Assembly (NCBI RefSeq): GCF_003048595.2
Contig: NZ_CP049270.1
Location: 1,116,001-1,180,000, forward strand
Source: Campylobacter concisus
Lineage (GTDB): Bacteria; Campylobacterota; Campylobacteria; Campylobacterales; Campylobacteraceae
Direction: 5' to 3'
DNA: 64,000 bases
Positions 36,948-49,857 of the stretch are shown here, in pieces (within the stretch, counting starts at the first letter, position 1; the number at the start of each line of letters is the position of its first letter). Below the pieces are notes generated by a model. That model was not told the origin of the DNA. It did no database searches and saw nothing but the letters and a program-made list of their open reading frames with translations. A program made the position numbers and the translations under genes.

Positions 36948-37736
36948 ATGGATAATCTAGTCATCTTTTTTGCCTTTTTTGCTTTTATTTTGGGTATTTG
37001 CGTGGGCTCATTTTCAAATGTACTGATATATCGCTTGCCACGAAATGAAAGTATAAATTTTCCAGCTTCTCATTGCCCAAACTGCGATCATAAGCTAAAT
37101 TTTTATCACAATGTTCCAATTTTTTCGTGGCTATTTTTAGGCGGGAAATGTGCCTTTTGCAAGCAAAAGATAAGCCTTGTCTATCCGCTAGTTGAGCTTG
37201 TCTCTGGCCTACTTTTTCTGATCTGCTTTTTCAAAGAGTGTGGCGAAATTTTAAGCGTGGAAACTCTGCTTTATGCACTATTTTTAGGACTTTGTTTTAT
37301 TATGTTGCTAGCCCTTAGCGTCATAGATATAAGATATAAAGCCGTGCCAGATCCGCTTCTTTTTGCAGCGCTATTTTTCGCATTTATCTATGCTCTGATG
37401 CTTTTTATATTTAAAGGAAATTTTGTCCAAATTTTAAATTTATTCCTTTTTGCACTTATCTTTTGGGTGCTTAGATTTGTTGTAAGCTTTGCCATAAAAA
37501 AAGAAGCGATGGGTAGTGCAGATATCTTTATAGCAGCGATCATCGGAGCTATCTTGCCAGTCAAACTGGCTCTAGTGGCGATCTATCTTGCAGCGCTTTT
37601 TACACTTCCAGTCTATGCGCTCGTTCGCAAAAAGAGCTATGAGCTAGCCTTTGTGCCATTTTTAAGTCTTGGCTTACTTATTACATACGCTTTTAAAGAG
37701 CAAATTTTAGAAATTTTAAGGTTTATTTATGAGTAG
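36948..37736 (+). CDS. Prepilin peptidase (type IV leader peptidase, A24 family)
   Basis: A 262-residue polytopic aspartyl protease that cleaves and may methylate prepilins. The N-terminal cytoplasmic loop has four Cys in CPNC and CAFC, typical of zinc-binding PilD/GspO. The catalytic Asp pair lies in LSVIDIRYKAVPD and in the GSADIF motif (family GxGD-like). The ATG at 36948 is preferred to a TTG at 36927 that would overlap uppS. It likely processes the pseudopilins at 17321 and 46171. Confidence 0.92.
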   Translation: MDNLVIFFAFFAFILGICVGSFSNVLIYRLPRNESINFPASHCPNCDHKLNFYHNVPIFSWLFLGGKCAFCKQKISLVYPLVELVSGLLFLICFFKECGEILSVETLLYALFLGLCFIMLLALSVIDIRYKAVPDPLLFAALFFAFIYALMLFIFKGNFVQILNLFLFALIFWVLRFVVSFAIKKEAMGSADIFIAAIIGAILPVKLALVAIYLAALFTLPVYALVRKKSYELAFVPFLSLGLLITYAFKEQILEILRFIYE

Positions 37737-38757
37737 AGTGAATAGATATCTTTTGTTTAACTTCCTAGGGACTTTTGCATCGCTATTTAGTACGCTTTTT
37801 TTGATCATGTCGATCGTATTTTTCATCCAGATCGCGCGCATCACTTCTTACATTGAGATCAGCTTTGGTGAGCTTTTTAAACTCTACTCATTTATGCTTC
37901 CACGTGTACTACTTTTTGTCGTGCCTATAGCATTTTTTGTATCACTTGCGATGACTCTTTTTAGATTATCAAAAGAGAATGAAAGTATCGTTATTTTTAC
38001 GCTTGGTGGCTCACCAAATAAGATTGCTAAATTTTTCTTAATATTTTCAGCATTTTTAAGCACTGCTCTACTTATAATCGCTACCATAATGATACCAATA
38101 GCCGCACAGCTAAATGCAAATTTTATTGATTATAAAAAAACTGTTGCAAAGCTGAATTTAAAGCCAACTCAGTTTGGACAAAAATTCTCTGACTGGATGG
38201 TCTATGTGGGCAGTGAAATGCAAGATAACAACGGAACTACTTATAAAGATATCGTGATGTTTAATCCTTACATTAAAGACTACCAACGCTTAATCACTGC
38301 AAAAAATGCAAAGATCACTAATACAAATCAAAGCATTGAGCTCTCTTTAGTAGATGGAAAAATGTATGACATAAAAGATGAAATTTATCATCAAAGCAAC
38401 TTCAAATCCATGAAAATAAGGACTGCACAAAGTGAAGAGATAAGCGATATAGGCAGTATAAAAGAGTACTGGGCGGAGGCAAATAGTAGCGAAAAAAGAA
38501 GAAAAGACCTTAGCACATATGTGCTTGTTGCACTATTTCCACTTGCCAGTACACTTTTTGCCATAAGCTTTGGCATCGTTACTTATAGATATGAAAAGGG
38601 CATGGTTTATGTTGGTACGTTTGGCGTTTTATTTGGGTATTTTACGCTCATAATGCTATTTTCATCAAAGCCAGCTCTTGCGATTCCGCTAATATCTTTT
38701 GTTTTTTTATTGGCAGGAATTTTGCTTTTTAAAGCCAAGATCATGCGAAGATACTAA
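37729..38757 (+). CDS. LptF/LptG family LPS export permease (YjgP/YjgQ)
   Basis: A 342-residue protein with six membrane helices in two blocks around a large periplasmic jellyroll domain (about residues 120-255). It begins VNRYLLFNFLGTFASLFSTLFLI, and the FRLSKENESIVIFTLGGSP coupling segment contacts the LptB ATPase. One of the two LPS-extracting permeases of the Lpt bridge; which of LptF or LptG it is cannot be told from the sequence alone. Overlaps the prepilin peptidase by 8 bases and truA by 1. Confidence 0.85.
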   Translation: MSRVNRYLLFNFLGTFASLFSTLFLIMSIVFFIQIARITSYIEISFGELFKLYSFMLPRVLLFVVPIAFFVSLAMTLFRLSKENESIVIFTLGGSPNKIAKFFLIFSAFLSTALLIIATIMIPIAAQLNANFIDYKKTVAKLNLKPTQFGQKFSDWMVYVGSEMQDNNGTTYKDIVMFNPYIKDYQRLITAKNAKITNTNQSIELSLVDGKMYDIKDEIYHQSNFKSMKIRTAQSEEISDIGSIKEYWAEANSSEKRRKDLSTYVLVALFPLASTLFAISFGIVTYRYEKGMVYVGTFGVLFGYFTLIMLFSSKPALAIPLISFVFLLAGILLFKAKIMRRY

Positions 38758-39488
38758 TGAAAATCCAACTAATCTATAGCTACGATGGCTCCAAATTTCA
38801 AGGCTCCCAAACTCAGCCACATGAAAATGGTGTAGAAGATGAGCTTTCGCGTGCTCTAGCTCACGTTGGAATATTTGAAAAAATAGTCTCTAGCTCGCGT
38901 ACAGACAAAAACGTCCATGCGATAAATCAAAGCTCAAGCGTAATTTGTGGCGATCATTTTAAAAATTTAGAGCACTTAAAAGAGCTGATCAACCGCCATG
39001 CTCATCCAAATATTCATATAAAACGTATAAATTTAGTTGATGAAAATTTTCAAGCAAGATTTGACGCCATAGCAAGATCTTATAGATACATTATAGATCA
39101 TGGAGAATTTGATGTTTTTGGCTCAAACTATAAAGTCTTTTTGCCAAAATTCGATATCAAAAAAGCAAATGAAATTTTATCTAATTTTGTTGGTGAGCAT
39201 GATTTTAGCTCCTATATGAAAACAGGAAGTGATACAAAAAGCCCTGTGCGAGAAATTTTTAAGGCATTTTGTTATGAATACAAAAACAAAACTATCATCG
39301 TTTTTAAAGCAAATGGCTTTTTACGCGCTCAAGTACGGCTTATGGTTGCAAATCTACTTAAAGCCTTAAGTATCAAAAATGGTGGTGAGTTCATCAATGC
39401 TTCACTTAATGGATGCTTTGCCTTAACTCGTATCCCAGCTCCAGCTGAAGGACTTTATCTAAATAGAGTTTTTTATAAATTTAACTAG
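38757..39488 (+). CDS. truA: tRNA pseudouridine(38-40) synthase TruA
   Basis: A 243-residue pseudouridine synthase of the TruA family. The start KIQLIYSYDGSKFQGSQTQP and the catalytic Asp in SSRTDKNVHAINQ (around residue 45) are diagnostic; FLRAQVRLMVANLL lies in the C-terminal half. It modifies the anticodon-stem region of tRNAs. It overlaps the LptF/G gene by one base and ends this plus-strand operon. Confidence 0.94.
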   Translation: MKIQLIYSYDGSKFQGSQTQPHENGVEDELSRALAHVGIFEKIVSSSRTDKNVHAINQSSSVICGDHFKNLEHLKELINRHAHPNIHIKRINLVDENFQARFDAIARSYRYIIDHGEFDVFGSNYKVFLPKFDIKKANEILSNFVGEHDFSSYMKTGSDTKSPVREIFKAFCYEYKNKTIIVFKANGFLRAQVRLMVANLLKALSIKNGGEFINASLNGCFALTRIPAPAEGLYLNRVFYKFN

Positions 39489-39533
39489 GTATTTAGAATA
39501 TTTGATAGTAAGCTTATTTAAAATATTAAATAG

Positions 39534-39740
39534 AGAATCTTAACCCTCCTTCAAATTTTTAACGCAGTAAATGATAAAGAAAAACTTTTCAAGATCCACT
39601 CTGACTCACCTAAAGCCTGCCCACTTGGTGGCAAGATCGAGGGACTTTTAACCGGTCACTTCCTAAAAGCACAAGAAGCTTTAGAAGATAGTTTAAGAAG
39701 CATTACTTTACAAGATCTATTAGATGAACTTATTAATTAA
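39534..39740 (+). pseudogene. Remnant of an Rrf2-family transcriptional regulator (C-terminus only)
   Basis: An open stretch of 68 codons with no start, coming right after an in-frame TAG. It contains FKIHSDSPKACPLGG followed by LKAQEALEDSLRSITLQDLL. This matches the C-terminal part of Rrf2/YwnA-type regulators, whose conserved cysteine pattern is partly present (Cys-Pro-Leu-Gly). The helix-turn-helix N-terminus is missing. The 393-base gap between truA and the comEA-like gene holds nothing else supportable; an imperfect stem (TAGTTAG/CTAACTA) followed by T-rich sequence lies near 39810-39835. Confidence 0.6.
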
Positions 39741-39881
39741 AAGCAGGTAAACTAAGTTATAGAATTTAAAAAGCAGGCAGATATATAAAAAACCAATCTA
39801 TTTTATTAGTTAGAAGCACCATACACTCCTAACTATTTTTATATACTTTATGTAAGAATTTTTATAAATTTCTAGCTTTTA

Positions 39882-40328
39882 TTACTCTTTACTCTTCTCT
39901 TTTTTAGCTTTACTCTTTTTCTCTGTTTTATCTTTTAGGCTTTCTTTCTTATCTTTTATCTCTTTTATACTATCATCTTTAGCACTATCTTTTTTCTCTT
40001 TTACTTCATCACTCTTTTTACTTGCTTTTTCTTTTATCTCATCTTTTTTAGATTTTATTTTTGATTTTGTGTCATCTATCTTTGTAGTACCTGATACTGA
40101 TATATCTGATTTTAAATTTTCAAATGTCTTATCACCTATACCATTTACATTTTTTATGTCTTCTATTGAGTTAAATTTATTTGCTTTTCTATACTCTATT
40201 ATTGCATCTGCCTTTGAAGATCCTATACCATCTAAACTCATTAACTCTTCTTTTGTAGCTGTGTTTAAATTTATGGCTGCTAGTAATGTAGAAGCTGCTA
40301 CTAATAGTGAGAATACAATCTTTTTCAT
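39882..40328 (-). CDS. ComEA-like helix-hairpin-helix protein with a long Lys/Glu tail
   Basis: A 148-residue exported protein. The signal peptide MKKIVFSLLVAASTLLAA starts at the ATG at 40328 (an in-frame upstream start would add a poor N-terminus). Mature residues carry the HhH motif NLNTATKEELMSLDGIGSSKADAIIEYR and a second NGIGDKTFENLK hairpin, as in periplasmic DNA-binding ComEA. The last half is a very Lys/Glu/Ser/Asp-rich low-complexity tail (KSKKDEIKEKASKKSDEVK), not usual in ComEA. Promoter boxes lie just upstream. With ComEC and the pseudopilins it suggests natural transformation. Confidence 0.85.
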   Translation of the reverse strand: MKKIVFSLLVAASTLLAAINLNTATKEELMSLDGIGSSKADAIIEYRKANKFNSIEDIKNVNGIGDKTFENLKSDISVSGTTKIDDTKSKIKSKKDEIKEKASKKSDEVKEKKDSAKDDSIKEIKDKKESLKDKTEKKSKAKKEKSKE

Positions 40329-40359
40329 TTTTGTCCTTTTTGGGTAAATTTGGGTTTGG

Positions 40360-40388
40360 AGTCTATCATATTTGGTGTTTTTAGTCAA
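40360..40388 (-). promoter_or_regulatory. Promoter of the comEA-like gene
   Basis: On the minus strand TTGACT (40383-40388) and TAGACT (40360-40365) are separated by 17 bases and end about 32 bases before the ATG. A partly overlapping TATGAT is an alternative -10. Confidence 0.55.
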
Positions 40389-40552
40389 CACTCGTATAAA
40401 AGCATAAACTAAAAGATATTTATAAATGTAAAGATAAAAAGTCTAATTATTTAAAAATATAAATAAATATAAGATTTGATATTTTGTTATAAATTAAGAA
40501 ATAATATTTTAAAAGATAATTGTTTAGATAAAGAATATTAAAAATTAACAAA

Positions 40553-40672
40553 GCCCGCAACGACCTACTTTTCCAACATCCCAGTAAGGGAGAGTATCAT
40601 CAGCCAGGACGAGCTTAGCTTCTTGGTTCGAGATGGAGCAAGGCGTTTCCTCGTCTGTATAGTCACGGGCAG
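40553..40672 (-). rRNA. rrf: 5S ribosomal RNA
   Basis: About 120 bases. On the minus strand it starts with GCCCGTGACTATACAGACGA, has the CCATCTCGAACC loop, and ends with GTCGTTGCGGGC, which pairs with its 5' end. It lies about 130 bases after 23S. The ends are approximate. Confidence 0.93.
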
Positions 40673-40779
40673 TGTTAAATAAAAGATATATTAGATAAAT
40701 CTCTTATTTAACACTACTTGATAAAGTTAAAAGTCATAAACAAAGTTTTATAAAAACATATCTTATTAAGTTTTTATCC

Positions 40780-40797
40780 TTAACAAGGAAGTGATGC
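40780..40797 (-). repeat. 3' arm of the 23S rRNA processing stem
   Basis: TTAACAAGGAAGTGATGC on the plus strand is the exact reverse complement of 43734-43751 on the 5' side of 23S, giving a perfect 18-base stalk for RNase III. Confidence 0.75.
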
Positions 40798-40804
40798 TTA
40801 TTAA

Positions 40805-43706
<2,902 letters not shown>

Positions 43707-43733
43707 CTTTTCTATATTAGATTATTCTAATTC

Positions 43734-43751
43734 GCATCACTTCCTTGTTAA
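43734..43751 (-). repeat. 5' arm of the 23S rRNA processing stem
   Basis: Perfect inverted copy of 40780-40797, about 28 bases before the mature 5' end of 23S. Confidence 0.75.
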
Positions 43752-43970
43752 AGATAACTTTAATGTTATTACATTTAAATTCTAGCTCTCAAGACGGAAA
43801 GCATTGACTACTATTTAGATAAGTTTTAAATCCTAATTAGATTGTGATGTCAAACTTTTGCATTAAATGCAAAGAGAATAGAAATTTAAATCTTTAACAA
43901 GTCCTGTAAAATTGTTTTTAAAACTTGCTTGTGACTATTAACAATATTAATTAAAAGAACATTTAGACAA

Positions 43971-44016
43971 AAGTCTAATTAGAAAGTTTAAATTTTTAAG
44001 CTCTCTAATTAGACTT
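43971..44016 (-). repeat. Inverted repeat hairpin in the tRNA-Ala to 23S spacer
   Basis: AAGTCTAATTAGA at 43971-43983 and TCTAATTAGACTT at 44004-44016 are perfect 13-base complements with a 20-base loop. They lie in the 330-base spacer (43707-44036) between tRNA-Ala and 23S that otherwise holds no gene. Each arm is itself partly palindromic. Confidence 0.6.
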
Positions 44017-44036
44017 AATATAGTTAAACTATTTTA

Positions 44037-44112
44037 TGGTGGAGAATAGCGGGATCGAACCGCTGACCTCCTGCGTGCAAAGCAGGCGCTCTCCCAGCTG
44101 AGCTAATTCCCC
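44037..44112 (-). tRNA. tRNA-Ala (anticodon TGC)
   Basis: 76 bases, starting GGGGAATTAGCTCAGCTGGG on the minus strand and ending CCA (encoded). The anticodon loop reads CTTTGCACG, giving TGC. The usual D-loop GCTCAGC and TpsiC GGTTCGATC are present. Confidence 0.97.
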
Positions 44113-44124
44113 AATTAAATTCTC

Positions 44125-44201
44125 TGGTGGGCCTAACAAGACTTGAACTTGTGACCTCACCCTTATCAGGGGTGCACTCTAACCAGCTGAGCTATAGGCC
44201 C
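44125..44201 (-). tRNA. tRNA-Ile (anticodon GAT)
   Basis: 77 bases, starting GGGCCTATAGCTCAGCTGGT on the minus strand, ending CCA. The anticodon loop CTGATAAG gives GAT. It lies between 16S and tRNA-Ala, 12 bases from the latter. Confidence 0.97.
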
Positions 44202-44213
44202 CTATAGGTCTAT

Positions 44214-44245
44214 CAATCTTTCAAAACTAAACAAGGATGATTGAG
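44214..44245 (-). repeat. 3' arm of the 16S rRNA processing stem
   Basis: CAATCTTTCAAAACTAAACA and on to GATTGAG forms an imperfect inverted repeat with 45925-45958 on the other side of 16S. Most positions pair. It is placed between the mature 16S 3' end and tRNA-Ile, as expected of an RNase III stalk. Confidence 0.6.
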
Positions 44246-44294
44246 AATATCTTTCTTATAGATATCTTGTGAGAGAATATCTATATGTACTCTA

Positions 44295-45808
<1,514 letters not shown>

Positions 45809-45924
45809 TTACCTAGCAAAATTTATTTTGATAGGATTTTATTATGAAGTTTTTAATCAAAAAAACTTTTAGTTTTATTTATTAGTTTGTCTAATCTATT
45901 ATAAATTATAAAATAATAGACTGG

Positions 45925-45958
45925 CTCAATCGATCACTTGTTTAGATTTCAAAGATTG
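45925..45958 (-). repeat. 5' arm of the 16S rRNA processing stem
   Basis: Upstream partner of 44214-44245. It lies within the 45809-46170 leader, about 117 bases before the mature 5' end of 16S. Confidence 0.6.
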
Positions 45959-46058
45959 ACTAATAGTTTAACAATTGTAAGTTAAAAGAACAACGATAAA
46001 AAGAAAAGGCTTTATTAACCAATGAAGTTAAAGGTGGTTTCTCGTTTCGTGAGCTGGA

Positions 46059-46064
46059 ATTATA
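46059..46064 (-). promoter_or_regulatory. -10 box of the rRNA operon
   Basis: TATAAT preceded by TCGTA on the minus strand, about 250 bases before 16S. No good -35 at 17 bases was found. The 45809-46170 region otherwise holds the rRNA leader and no gene. Confidence 0.55.
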
Positions 46065-46170
46065 TACGAGCAATACTTAAAGATAGTTGAAATATTTAGG
46101 GAATTTTAGAAAAAATTGTTAGGCACTTAAAAATTTTAAAGTATGTATTTTTATTATAGGTTTATAGGGC

Positions 46171-46872
46171 TTAGTTTATATATGCGTATCCACTTCTTTT
46201 TTCTATATTTATAGAGGCTACATTGTTATTTTTATCTGTTAAAATTATCTTGCAATCACCTTTCAATAGTCTTGAATAAGGTCTTTTTGCTCCTTTATTG
46301 TTAGTAACACTCACCACTCTCATGGGCCTACCTAATTCGTCAAAATCAATGGTTTGTGTTTTGCCTTTTCCGCAACTACCAACAAATTTAACTGATTTTA
46401 TGCCATATTTTTTCTCGATATTTAAATCTGTATTAATTTTATTGCAATAGGACTGAGGAATGCCTCTCCAGCCCGCACTTAAAAATTTATTTGACTTTTG
46501 CGTATCGATGGCAACCTCTTCTTTGGAATTTAAGTTACCACTAAATTTATTACCACTACCTCTTTTATCATAAAAAATACTATATTTCCAAGATTTAACC
46601 CCAGGCTCATCTACAGAGCACTCTTGCAAACTAGTATCATTAATAGCTATCCCCCATCTCATTTTAAACCAAAATTTTTCATTTTCTGAATGAACAAATT
46701 TATCATCTTGCATGGCAAGGTGCTGGGCGTATCTTATATGCGTTAGCATCTGTGTAGCTGCCTCTCTAGCTCCATTTATTTCTAGCCTTGGTATGATCAT
46801 TGCTGCAAGTATGCCTACGGCAATAATCACAAAGATAAGCTCCATAACAGTAAAACCCTTGTTTTTATGCAT
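46171..46872 (-). CDS. Pseudopilin / prepilin-type protein
   Basis: A 233-residue protein with the class III signal MHKNKGFTVMELIFVIIAVGILAAM: cleavage after Gly6, Phe at +1, Glu at +5, then a hydrophobic helix. The C-terminal domain has several Cys (SVDE, YCNK, GSCGKG, GDCK contexts) that could form disulfides. Larger than the pseudopilin at 17321. Likely a minor subunit of the same type II-like/Cts apparatus. It abuts the glycosyltransferase-like gene upstream with no gap. Confidence 0.8.
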   Translation of the reverse strand: MHKNKGFTVMELIFVIIAVGILAAMIIPRLEINGAREAATQMLTHIRYAQHLAMQDDKFVHSENEKFWFKMRWGIAINDTSLQECSVDEPGVKSWKYSIFYDKRGSGNKFSGNLNSKEEVAIDTQKSNKFLSAGWRGIPQSYCNKINTDLNIEKKYGIKSVKFVGSCGKGKTQTIDFDELGRPMRVVSVTNNKGAKRPYSRLLKGDCKIILTDKNNNVASINIEKRSGYAYIN

Positions 46873-48090
46873 CTACCTGCCTCTTATGTCAAAATTTGCA
46901 ATTACTTTTCCCATTTTTTCTATGCAAAATTTTGATTTTCCATTTAGATCGACGCTTAATAATAAATTTTTAGACTCATCTCTTACATCTATACCATAAA
47001 ATTTAAGTCTTAATGCAAGCTTTTTATTGTCAGTGTATAAATCCTTGATTTCCGCTTCTTTTAATTTATCAGCAAGCTCTTTTACAATATCAAATTTATA
47101 GACAAAATGCTTTGTTGGATTATCCAAAAATAGGTAAAAAATTTGATTAAATACAATCATCGACCAGTTTATAGCCAGAAAAAGCATCACTAAAGTCGTA
47201 CAAATTTTATAGCCTTTTCTAAATTTTGGCAATCTTACGCGATACGAATTAAAAAAAACTCTTACCATAAGTGGCGTTGCGATCACGCAAAACGGCAAAA
47301 ACTGCTCAAGCTCTAGCCTTTGGCGCACTGAGACTATCATACAAAAGCAAAATGAGCAAATCGCAATAAACCATAAAAGATCCTTCTTTTCCTTAACCCA
47401 AATTCTATAAATAGTATAGACAAAAAAGATAAAAATAAACGGTGAAAAAACAGCGGCAAAGATACCAAAAGTATCAATGAAGTGTCCACTTGGCCTACCA
47501 TTTGTATCAAAGCCAAAAAAGTAAAGCGTGAGTAAAAATAAAATAGCACTTAGCCAAGCAAGCGGAGGCCTTCTTTTATAAAGTGAAAATATAAAAAATC
47601 CTGCGTAAAATATCAAAAAATCGCCATCTATAAAAAAAGAAAGGCAAAAAAATACTACAAATAAAATTTTATTTTTAACATGAAAAAAGTATATACATAG
47701 GAGCGCCAGCATAACGCAAAGCCCAGCATTATTGACGATAAGAGCTGAAGCTAGCGTGCCAGGAAGTAAGATAAAAAGCAATACCGCAATAAGTCTATCA
47801 AACTCTAATTTAATGTAAAATTTGCTTATCTTATACATTAAAACGACGCTTATGACATGAAAAGCGATCATTACAGATCTTAGAGCAATATCTGTTTGAC
47901 CAAAAATTTGAACGCTTAAGTTTAAAACATAACTAAGAAAATTTTGTTTGTTAAAAAAAATTTCAGCTTCACTATAACTTATGCTAAGAGAATTTGCCGT
48001 ATAAAGTAAAAATATACAATCGATCAAACATATCAAAAATACGCTAAAGGCGACGTGATGTCCAACAAATTCCCTAAATTTATCTAGCAA
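46873..48090 (-). CDS. Polytopic membrane protein resembling GT39/ArnT-type glycosyltransferases
   Basis: A 405-residue protein with about ten hydrophobic helices followed by a soluble C-terminal tail (about residues 335-405). The first periplasmic loop has YSEAEIFF, comparable to the DE(A)-type catalytic loop of GT39 lipid-linked sugar transferases, but the acidic pair is not the usual one, so the assignment is tentative. It starts 10 bases downstream of the phosphoribosyltransferase stop. If correct, it would transfer a sugar from a polyprenyl carrier. Confidence 0.5.
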   Translation of the reverse strand: MLDKFREFVGHHVAFSVFLICLIDCIFLLYTANSLSISYSEAEIFFNKQNFLSYVLNLSVQIFGQTDIALRSVMIAFHVISVVLMYKISKFYIKLEFDRLIAVLLFILLPGTLASALIVNNAGLCVMLALLCIYFFHVKNKILFVVFFCLSFFIDGDFLIFYAGFFIFSLYKRRPPLAWLSAILFLLTLYFFGFDTNGRPSGHFIDTFGIFAAVFSPFIFIFFVYTIYRIWVKEKKDLLWFIAICSFCFCMIVSVRQRLELEQFLPFCVIATPLMVRVFFNSYRVRLPKFRKGYKICTTLVMLFLAINWSMIVFNQIFYLFLDNPTKHFVYKFDIVKELADKLKEAEIKDLYTDNKKLALRLKFYGIDVRDESKNLLLSVDLNGKSKFCIEKMGKVIANFDIRGR

Positions 48091-48099
48091 AAATTTTCC

Positions 48100-48540
48100 T
48101 TAAATATGTATATCCCAAAAAAACTCAATCCAATCGTGAGCCTCTTTTACCTTAAATTCTGGCAAAAGCAGAGCTTTCTCTTTATAAAAGACGGTCGCTA
48201 TTTTGATATCTAAATTTGGATAACGCTTAAGCAGTTCTCTTTTTATCTCGACCATGCTCTCGCCACTATCAATGATGTCATCTACGAGTAAAATCTTAGT
48301 GTATTTGCTAAGATCTGGTACGTTAAAGATATTAATCGTATCAAGCTTGTTTGTATCTTCATAGTGGATAGAATTTAGGGTAAATAAATTTCTATTATTA
48401 AGCGCAACAGCTAGCGAATGGCCAAGCGTTAGACCGCCTCTTGCCACAGCTAGTATCACCTCTGGGTCAAACTCGTCTTTTATCTGTTTTGCCATCTTTT
48501 TGGCATCAACGGCAAATTCATCGTAGCTATAAAATATCAT
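48100..48540 (-). CDS. Purine phosphoribosyltransferase (Gpt/xanthine-guanine type)
   Basis: A 146-residue type I phosphoribosyltransferase. The PRPP-binding loop LLVDDIIDSGESM (around residue 80) is intact, and ILAVARGGLTLGHSLAVAL precedes it. The aromatic C-terminal DWIEFFW fits xanthine/guanine enzymes. It lies 12 bases downstream of an NCS2 purine permease, which supports a role in salvaging imported bases. Confidence 0.85.
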   Translation of the reverse strand: MIFYSYDEFAVDAKKMAKQIKDEFDPEVILAVARGGLTLGHSLAVALNNRNLFTLNSIHYEDTNKLDTINIFNVPDLSKYTKILLVDDIIDSGESMVEIKRELLKRYPNLDIKIATVFYKEKALLLPEFKVKEAHDWIEFFWDIHI

Positions 48541-48552
48541 CTTTCATCCTTA

Positions 48553-49845
48553 TCAGTGCACTAAAAATACGATAAAACTAATGAGCGCTAGCACGACTAC
48601 ACCTAAATTTATATCGCTAAATTCTCTCTTTATGAGCTTAACTATTACGTATGACATAAAACCAAATGCAAGGCCGTTTGTGATCGAGTAAGTAAGCGGG
48701 ATGAGCACAACTATGAAAAATGTCGCTACAGCTATGGCTGGATCTTTGAAATTTATACTAGCAAGCTCAGCAAACATAAGCACGCCAACCATCACAAGGA
48801 TCGGATAAATGGCATTGCCAGGGATCGCTTTAAAAAGTGGCAACATAAAGAGTGTAAGTATAAATAAAAGTCCGCAAAATACAGCCGTTAGACCAGTTCT
48901 ACCGCCCTCTTCTACACCGCTAGCACTCTCTACAAACGATGTGGTCGTACTTACGCCTACAAGTGAGCCAGCCGCCGTAGCAATAGCGTCAGCTTCAAGA
49001 GTTTTTTCAAGTTTTACGACGCCATCTTTTTTGTTTTCATCAAAAATTCCAGCCCTCGTTCCTACACCAGCTAGTGTGCCTATCGAGTCAAAAAGATCGG
49101 TCACAAAAAATGTGATAATAACTGGCAGCAAGGCTAGGCTAAGCGCACCTTTTATATCAAGCTCTAAAAATATCGGAGAGATAGAGGCTGGAGTTGAGAA
49201 AATTTCTGTTGGATGAGGAGCGATACCAAGCACCCAAGCTATCACTGAAGTAGCAAGCACAGCTAGGATAAACGCGCCCTTTATCTTCCACGCCCAAAAG
49301 CAAATAACTAAAAATAATCCCAAAACGCCAAGAAGTACGTTTGGATCTTTGAAATTTCCTATACCAACCAAAACTGCGTCGCTATTTACGATAAAGCCCA
49401 TTTGCTGAAACGCCACAAAGCTGATAAATGTGCCTATGCCAGCACTTATCGCTCTTCTTAGATCAAGTGGAATGGATCTTATTATCCACATTCTAAAATT
49501 TGTAAAAGATAAGACGACAAATATCACGCCGCTTAGAAAAACAACGCCAAGAGCTGTTTGCCAAGGCACTTTCATGCCGATGCAAAGACCAAATGTAAAA
49601 TAAGCATTAAGTCCCATACCAACGCTCATCGCAACTGGTGTGTTCGCCCAAAGACCATTTAATATCGTAGAAAAGATGGTAATTAGCGCAGTTGCCGTGA
49701 TTAGTGCCTCATAAGGCATACCAGTTTTGCTCATAATGATCGCATTTACCGGCACGATATACATCATCGCCAAAAACGTCGTAAGTCCCGCTCCAAATTC
49801 CTGCTTCACACTCGTTTTGTTTTGTGCTAAGTCAAAAAATTTCAC
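48553..49845 (-). CDS. NCS2-family purine/nucleobase permease (AzgA/PbuG-like)
   Basis: A 430-residue transporter with about 13 helices. FGAGLTTFLAMMYIVPVNA, ANTPVAMSVGMGLNAYFTF and LVGVSTTTSFVESASGVEEGGRTG are signatures of the AzgA-type purine permeases (hypoxanthine, guanine, adenine). The neighbouring phosphoribosyltransferase would trap the imported base. It follows mqnE by 12 bases. Confidence 0.9.
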   Translation of the reverse strand: MKFFDLAQNKTSVKQEFGAGLTTFLAMMYIVPVNAIIMSKTGMPYEALITATALITIFSTILNGLWANTPVAMSVGMGLNAYFTFGLCIGMKVPWQTALGVVFLSGVIFVVLSFTNFRMWIIRSIPLDLRRAISAGIGTFISFVAFQQMGFIVNSDAVLVGIGNFKDPNVLLGVLGLFLVICFWAWKIKGAFILAVLATSVIAWVLGIAPHPTEIFSTPASISPIFLELDIKGALSLALLPVIITFFVTDLFDSIGTLAGVGTRAGIFDENKKDGVVKLEKTLEADAIATAAGSLVGVSTTTSFVESASGVEEGGRTGLTAVFCGLLFILTLFMLPLFKAIPGNAIYPILVMVGVLMFAELASINFKDPAIAVATFFIVVLIPLTYSITNGLAFGFMSYVIVKLIKREFSDINLGVVVLALISFIVFLVH

Positions 49846-49857
49846 CCCAAGCTCCTT

